64,000 nucleotides of DNA. Origin: Alitta virens. Its lineage: Eukaryota > Annelida > Polychaeta > Phyllodocida > Nereididae. A program made the position numbers and the translations under genes. Numbering within the stretch: the stretch's first letter is position 1; every line of letters begins with the position of its first letter. Location: positions 11,790,215-11,854,214 of the forward strand of contig OW028574.1 in assembly GCA_932294295.1 (NCBI GenBank), written 5' to 3'. Shown one piece after another: positions 11,798-64,000 of the stretch. The notes under the pieces were generated by a model. The model had not been told where the DNA came from and searched no databases. It saw only the letters and a list, made by a program, of their open reading frames with translations.

Positions 11798-11870
11798 GCC
11801 CCAGTGGCGCAATGGATAGCGCGTCGGACTTCTAATCCGGAGGTTGTGGGTTCGAGTCCCACCTGGGGTG
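11798..11870 (+). tRNA. tRNA-Arg (anticodon TCT)
   Basis: A 73-nt cloverleaf: acceptor GCCCCAG pairs with CTGGGGT (terminal G-U), the anticodon arm TCGGA/TCCGG holds loop CTTCTAA with anticodon TCT at 11831-11833, and the T-arm is GTGGG TTCGAGT CCCAC. Box A and box B (GGTTCGAGTCC) are intact. There is no intron and CCA is not encoded. It reads AGA arginine codons. Confidence 0.93.
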
Positions 11871-11874
11871 CTTC

Positions 11875-11880
11875 TTTTTT
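11875..11880 (+). terminator. Pol III terminator of the tRNA gene
   Basis: A run of six T starts five bases after the tRNA 3' end, as expected for RNA polymerase III termination. Confidence 0.8.
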
Positions 11881-12150
11881 CTGTGTGTGGGACACTTGAC
11901 CGCGGAAGTGTGGAATCAGGATTCACATCGCATGGAGTTCTTCTCCAAACACTTTGCTTGTATATGTCATCAAAATAGGCAACTTTTCAATGATTATATC
12001 ATCAGCCTGCCTACTTGACAATTCCTGAGTGACTTCCAATGACAAATTATTCAGGAACTGGACAAGGCAATAAAGTATCAGTACCTTTGACCTTACAACT
12101 TGTGATGTGGATGCTACCCATTCCACCAATCATGCACAATGTCACACTTA

Positions 12151-12721
12151 AGGGTGCTCACACTGTCACGTATAAGACCTACGTATGAAAAAATATTTTT
12201 ACTCTTGCTCATCCTTGTCCATACGTGATCCACTCGCCGAGCGTTTCAAGGATACTCTTGCAAATCCGTAGAAAACTCTTGGTAGTGCTAAATCATCCGT
12301 GACCATACATGGAGAGGGCAAAAATTTTAAACCTTTGGCGGACATTCAGCGAGTGAATTGTTTATATTAGTTACGTAACTTGCTCGTGAGTCAGTCGGCG
12401 AGCGATCTACGTACGTTCTAGAACGTACATACGTGGCCATACGGAACCATATGTAGTCACTGTCCATCCGTATATACTCGCATCCACTCGGTAAATGCTC
12501 CGCGGACGTCATCGCCCTGCCCGTCGTCTGCTGTGCCCATCCATAGCCCTATTCTCATTTACTCTTGAACCACTCGCATGAGCGATCTGTGAGTGCCTAC
12601 GAGTGGCTTACGGATACCTGACGAACGGTTGAGGAACGTTCAGCAAGCGATCTACGACTGCCTCACATACGTTCGTTGGAAGAATTTATACGTGATTAAC
12701 AGAGCCACGAGTGAGCACCTA
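12151..12721. mobile_element. Element with GGTGCTCAC inverted ends
   Basis: GGTGCTCAC near 12153 is mirrored by GTGAGCACC at 12711-12719, and both ends continue into related inverted sequence around cacgtataa. The interior repeats gagcgatctacg-like motifs and holds an 18-bp palindrome, GTACGTTCTAGAACGTAC, at about 12411-12428. No clear target duplication was seen, so the class is open. Confidence 0.5.
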
Positions 12722-12980
12722 TAGCCAATTTTTCAGTGTCAACACCCCTTTACCCTGGCATCTTGCATTTGCACCTGTAATGTCTTTGCAGTGGAGTCAG
12801 GTTTGCCAGAGTGGAAATCAGAGTCGAAAGCCGGTCGTTCAGCTGTGCGATGCTGTATGTGAATTATTGATGGTGTAGCTACAAGCAAATAACTTTAGTT
12901 TGAAAGCAATTTTTGAAATAAAGACAGCCAGGGATAAATAACCCGGGAAAAGTTTTTTTTCTTTTTACAATATTGACATT

Positions 12981-14570
12981 TTTATTATTTCTTTGCACTA
13001 AGGCAGTGAGCGATGTAATATTTGGCTGGTGGAAAATACTCATTCAAAATTTGGCAAATAGAACCTGATAGATAAAACATTCAAAATGTAAACTATACAT
13101 AAAACTACCCATTTTACATTGTACTACAAAATGAGTTTCTAGAGAATGACAGACCTTACCATATTCATTAATTTATAAAATGTACTAAAGAGCGTGTGTA
13201 CAAAACCTAACTAAAAAATGCAACATTCACCATCAGTATTTTTGCTTCACTGCTGAAACACAGAATTGCAATGTTGATAATATACATGGTCAAAAAGACT
13301 AAACCTACATAAAGAGAAATGTTTGCATTGACAAACAAAGATCACAGTGCTTGAAGAAGAAAAATTGAAGTGCACATATTAACAGTTCATTATGTACTAA
13401 TAATGTATGACTACAACATCGGAGTTTAAGACAATAGAACAGAAAGTTAATACAATGCAACATTTTTCTCTCTAACTCATTATACACGTTTTTACTAATG
13501 TCAAATATCATCTTTTTGTTTGGTGTATGTTTGTCAAAACTACTGCAGACACTGCAGCTAATATAATGCACAATTTCCCATTTCCACAATTTCCCATTCC
13601 CAATTATTAACCATTGATATGACTGTTATCATTGCTTTTTGCAATAATTGCATTACGCTTATGGCCCCAAAAATGTTGGCTAATCCATTACACATTATAC
13701 ATTGTAGAATCCAATTAAAAACAGGTGAAGTGATAATACCAGGCATTTGCGGATTTGCATTTTGCGACATGCATCTTGTAACTCACAAATTCATGCTAGG
13801 ATTCACTGTTGCTTAATACATAAATATTATGTGTGATGTATTTTTGATGACTATATATTACAATGTGCAGCTAACAGCAGTGAATTAAAATACATTATGT
13901 ACACTAATCTGTTCATTAAGTCCCTCAAAAGTCTTACATTTAACTGTATACCTATCAAATGTATAAAGAACAATTTAAATGAATTTAAAATGTTGGCAGT
14001 GAGGAACATGTGTATCCTGGCACTTTGGTGGCTTTTACTGGCAAGGAACAAAATAAAATAAAATGATACCTCAAATCATCCATCTATACCACCACTGCTT
14101 TTAACTGTGTATTAACATTATTTAACAATCCATGTAAATTTTATTCAACTTTATAAAGACAACTTCTGTAACTGCCTCCTGTTGTATGTTGACATCTTAT
14201 GGCCAAAAGACCATTAACTTCATGTATATATATTAATACTTCGCAGAAATCTGATAACATGTATACGGAAGAATATTCTAAACATCTAACGATGAAGAAA
14301 AATTATTTTGTAACACGAAATTAACCAAACTACTAATTTGCCTTGAAATGACAAATTAACATAAAATTTACCTCCATCAAAATTTTAAAACATTAACGAT
14401 TCCTTGCATATGTAAGCAACATATTTGATCGACATATATATAGGAAACATTTGAAAAATATTTCACTTTCGAGTGGACAGTGTTCAATAAATGACAGATG
14501 TGAATATTGTGACCAAGTGTAACAATGGCAGTTGAAGATGAAACAGGTGAAACGTGATGATTTAGTGATT
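12981..14570 (-). other. Probable ITPR 3' UTR and downstream region
   Basis: On the ITPR strand, AATAAA signals fall at 14140-14145 (about 430 bases after the stop) and 12981-12986 (about 1.6 kb after). Either could end the transcript. The stretch is AT-rich with no coding evidence on either strand. Confidence 0.4.
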
Positions 14571-60920
<46,350 letters not shown>

Positions 60921-61342
60921 CTGAAATAGACAAATAATAAACAACATGTGCAGCTGATCAAAAGAATAATCATTCTTAATAGAGCTAAACGCATGTCACT
61001 GGGTGGTGTAGTGAATAAGGTGCTGATGAACAGATCTTGGAAGCCCTCAGCACAATCACGTTCAGGTTTAGCTAAAGCAATAACACACGTAGGTTCACTA
61101 GTTTATCGTAGGGGGAAAAAACAATGGGGAAGATGCTACAATGTGTCCCTTAATCAGACTCCCTTTCTGTTTTCTATTAAATTCATTATGATTTTTATTG
61201 ACTATGTTGAGAAAAACAAGAAGTGAAAAATGAGCGAAGACAAACAAGACAATTTAAGCAAAATTGTAAATACATGGCTGTCTCCAATTACATCATTAGA
61301 GACAATTAGATGGATAGATATACCTTTATTTTTGTGACAAGA

Positions 61343-61375
<33 letters not shown>

Positions 61376-64000
61376 AAGTTTTAACTGTGTTTCGTGAAAT
61401 AGACTTGCAGCTGCTGTACTTCCTATGGTTGGGCAAGTAAGAAATGCAACCCATTTAATAGGGGAAAAAAAGTAACATTGCAGAACAGTATCACCTCATT
61501 ATGTAATGCTAATCAAAGCACTGAATTCATGTGTAACCCTTCCACATCAGCAAGAATTGCCAGTACTTAAACACCATGGTGGGTCTCCAGTTGATCTCTT
61601 TCATTGTAAACAACTTTTAGTGCCACAGGAAACGAAAATTAAATTCAGTCCATACCAGTTGCTTTAGCATTTTACAGAAGAAATTGATGTAATCAGACAA
61701 AATCTCAAACAAATCACATTTTAAACCACTCTACTGTAAACCCTAATTGAATTAATGTTTTCTGTACAGCACACACAATTCTGTTGTTCTTTGCAAAAAC
61801 AGCACATTCATAATTGTAACACCCACATCAGGAACTTTCTAGGGCCTCAATTTCCAAAATATCCAATTAGATCTTTCATCAATGCATGAAAACAAATTTC
61901 ACTGTTTGCAGTAAGCAAATAATGAGCTGCAAAGTAAATTGATTAACTGGACCTTGTAAGTTTAGATAAGTAAAATGTGAACAAAAGGAAATATTACAAT
62001 TTGAGTCCTGTTTGGCACTGAACAGATTTTAGAGTATGATACTAAACTGAGTTTAAAAACTGTTCTTGCAGCTGATTTTATGTCAACGAACTAATCTGTA
62101 ACTTCAGACGCTCTTCAATTAGAAGTTTGAGTTCTGATCAACATTGAATAGAGTTTGGAGACTAATCTTCACCTCAGAGGTGCTCAATCATTCCACAACA
62201 TAGCCAAGACCTAATTTCTTTTGTTTATGATTGTACATTAAACACCAAAGGAATGGAACAGGAGAAAAAATCCTTTGTCGACACAGGTCTTTCAGGTAAC
62301 ATCAGCCCACCTGTGTACAGAGAATATCAGGATGAAATGTATTGTTCATATCCTGTCGGTTCAGACACAATAGCTTTGCATTTCTTTACAAATTTTGCAT
62401 AAAAACAAGCGCCGTTATGGGACAAACCAGCATGATATTGTCTGCATCTTCTGATTCACCTAAAATGAGGTCTGAAAAACAACTCCAGAAAGACCCTCCG
62501 AGAAGAAGAATTGCATTTATTTCTGGCAGTTGAGACTGCAGCATCGACGTAAATAATTCAGCCAAACAGCACTTGAAGAGAGAGACGCACCAGATTACAG
62601 ATATCAGATCAGAATGGCAAAGACCACTGGGTTCTGGCTGCGGAACGATAAGCCTAGGAGCCTTCAATCTAAGAAGTTGTGGAAAGTAATCTTGCCACCA
62701 CATACTGGAGCAAAAAACATCCAGTGTTAATCAGCAGACCAATACCTGGCACCAATTACGCGCAGACTTAATTTGCTCAGTGCCAATTCATAGGAGTGTT
62801 CTTGGCCAAGGTTCAACATTATCTCATTAGAATGTTTCTGAAAACTCAATTTGCCACTAATGCTCTAGAAGATGAATTGGTCAGGAACATGAATCACAAT
62901 CAAGAAAATGAAAAACAAGACCAATCCGCTCTTCAGTTCTCTGCTATTATTAGCAAAGCTGTTATCGAAATGCTGATTGTTTTGCTGTTTATAGGGATTT
63001 ATTTGGTTACCTCTCCAGTTTCATCATTCATAAGTCAATATAAAAACATCTTACAGAAATTTGCCATTAGAAAGGGATGTATATTTTCTTAAAAGTAATC
63101 TAGATTACTGCTGAATTCAATAAATAGCATTTCCCTCAGGGCCTCCATCTTCTGTAAACATATAGACGAAATAATAAAATTTTCCAACATAGCATATATC
63201 ACTGTATATACATAGATGGTCCATATATAGTGTTATACCAAAAGATAAAGTAACATGAGTGGCACAGTGCAGGAGAATAGCACAAAAGCATTAGATGCAG
63301 TATAAAGGCACGGTTGCGGCAGCAGGGAGACACGCGGAAGATGAACATCAATAAAGCAATGGGGGCTGCAAATGGGTCTAGCAGTGTCATTAGCGCTGTG
63401 TTCCTCTTCTGCCATCGCATAAATCATTGAAGTGTTCCCTTTGAACGACAGAAAATTTCCGACTTCACATGCACCATGACTCCAAAAGGAGACCATCAGC
63501 TTGCTTTAGGGACATAAAATGCAGGGAAGCTTCTATGTTTGTGTGTATGATCACGACGATATAGTTGTGTGCTGTAAACCTACACAGTCATTGTTAGAAA
63601 TGCAGTCAGGCACAACAGCAAAAAACTCATAATGAACATCATAAGCAATAAGATAAGAATGATCAGTTATTTTCGCGCTGCATTTCCTAATATAATGTAA
63701 ACAAAATATATAAATAATCAGTAATGACAAGCACATTTTCATAGTCATTCTCCTTTGTCACATGTTATACAAACGCACTTAAAGACAACATGAAAGATCA
63801 CATTTGTTTGTGAAGGTGAACACGTCCTGCCAAGCACTGGTGCAACCCAATAAGCTCAGTTGCCAGAAGCAACAAATAGCCATGAAAGACTTCTCACCAT
63901 TACAATTGTTACAGGTAACACTAGCGCAATTCCAGTGTAAGGTAGTAAAAGCTGATATTAGGTCCAGAATTGCCCAGCCCCCTATGTAAATGGACCACCA
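60921..64000 (-). other. 5' part of the window: ITPR upstream intron
   Basis: No exon for the first about 95 receptor residues was found here on either strand; they are expected upstream of e1. The stretch is AT-rich with an (AT)n run at 61345-61372 next to a LINE-tail-like segment (about 61308-61345). Confidence 0.55.
61345..61372. repeat. (AT)n microsatellite
   Basis: About fourteen AT units. Confidence 0.9.

Noticed and set aside
62386..62703. 105-codon minus-strand ORF, considered as the missing ITPR N-terminus
   Set aside because: It has no resemblance to the conserved suppressor-domain sequence expected before e1.

Overview
The window is animal genomic DNA: AT-rich, intron-rich, with GT-AG introns and many short transposon remnants. 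The protein is clearly metazoan. The repeat content and the invertebrate-style features of the main gene suggest a non-vertebrate, probably marine animal. I cannot name the group from sequence alone.

Layout. At 1-749 there is promoter-like DNA with two CRE palindromes and two CCAAT boxes. At 749-9574 (+ strand) five exons join in frame into an uncharacterised 404-residue protein. At 9575-12960 lies a tail-to-tail intergenic region holding two hAT-like miniature elements, another element with inverted ends, one intact tRNA-Arg(TCT) gene and two broken copies of it. From 14571 to 60920 (- strand) is almost all of an inositol 1,4,5-trisphosphate receptor gene (ITPR). I placed 62 exon candidates, including alternatives. 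The first about 95 residues, the start codon and the promoter lie beyond position 64000. With one member of the exclusive pair and every other exon included, the part seen here is 2,905 codons plus stop with the reading frame unbroken.

The receptor is complete from the second half of the suppressor domain to the C-terminus: IP3-binding residues, armadillo-type solenoids, two PKA-type sites, six membrane segments, selectivity filter, zinc-binding linker and C-terminal coiled coil. The most interesting region is 39.6-48.4 kb. It carries a duplicated, mutually exclusive exon pair, three microexons (24, 15 and 24 bp), a 459-bp in-frame exon with no counterpart in vertebrate receptors, and four candidate 3-nt exons (AAG). 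It looks like a dense alternative-splicing hub in the regulatory part of the channel.

Other notable structures are a perfect 14 x 29-bp minisatellite in an ITPR intron, a 33-bp perfect palindrome, a 48-bp templated insertion inside a hAT-like element, and two copies of one TA-flanked MITE family in opposite orientation. Introns not described separately hold only AT-rich sequence in which I see no gene or clear element.
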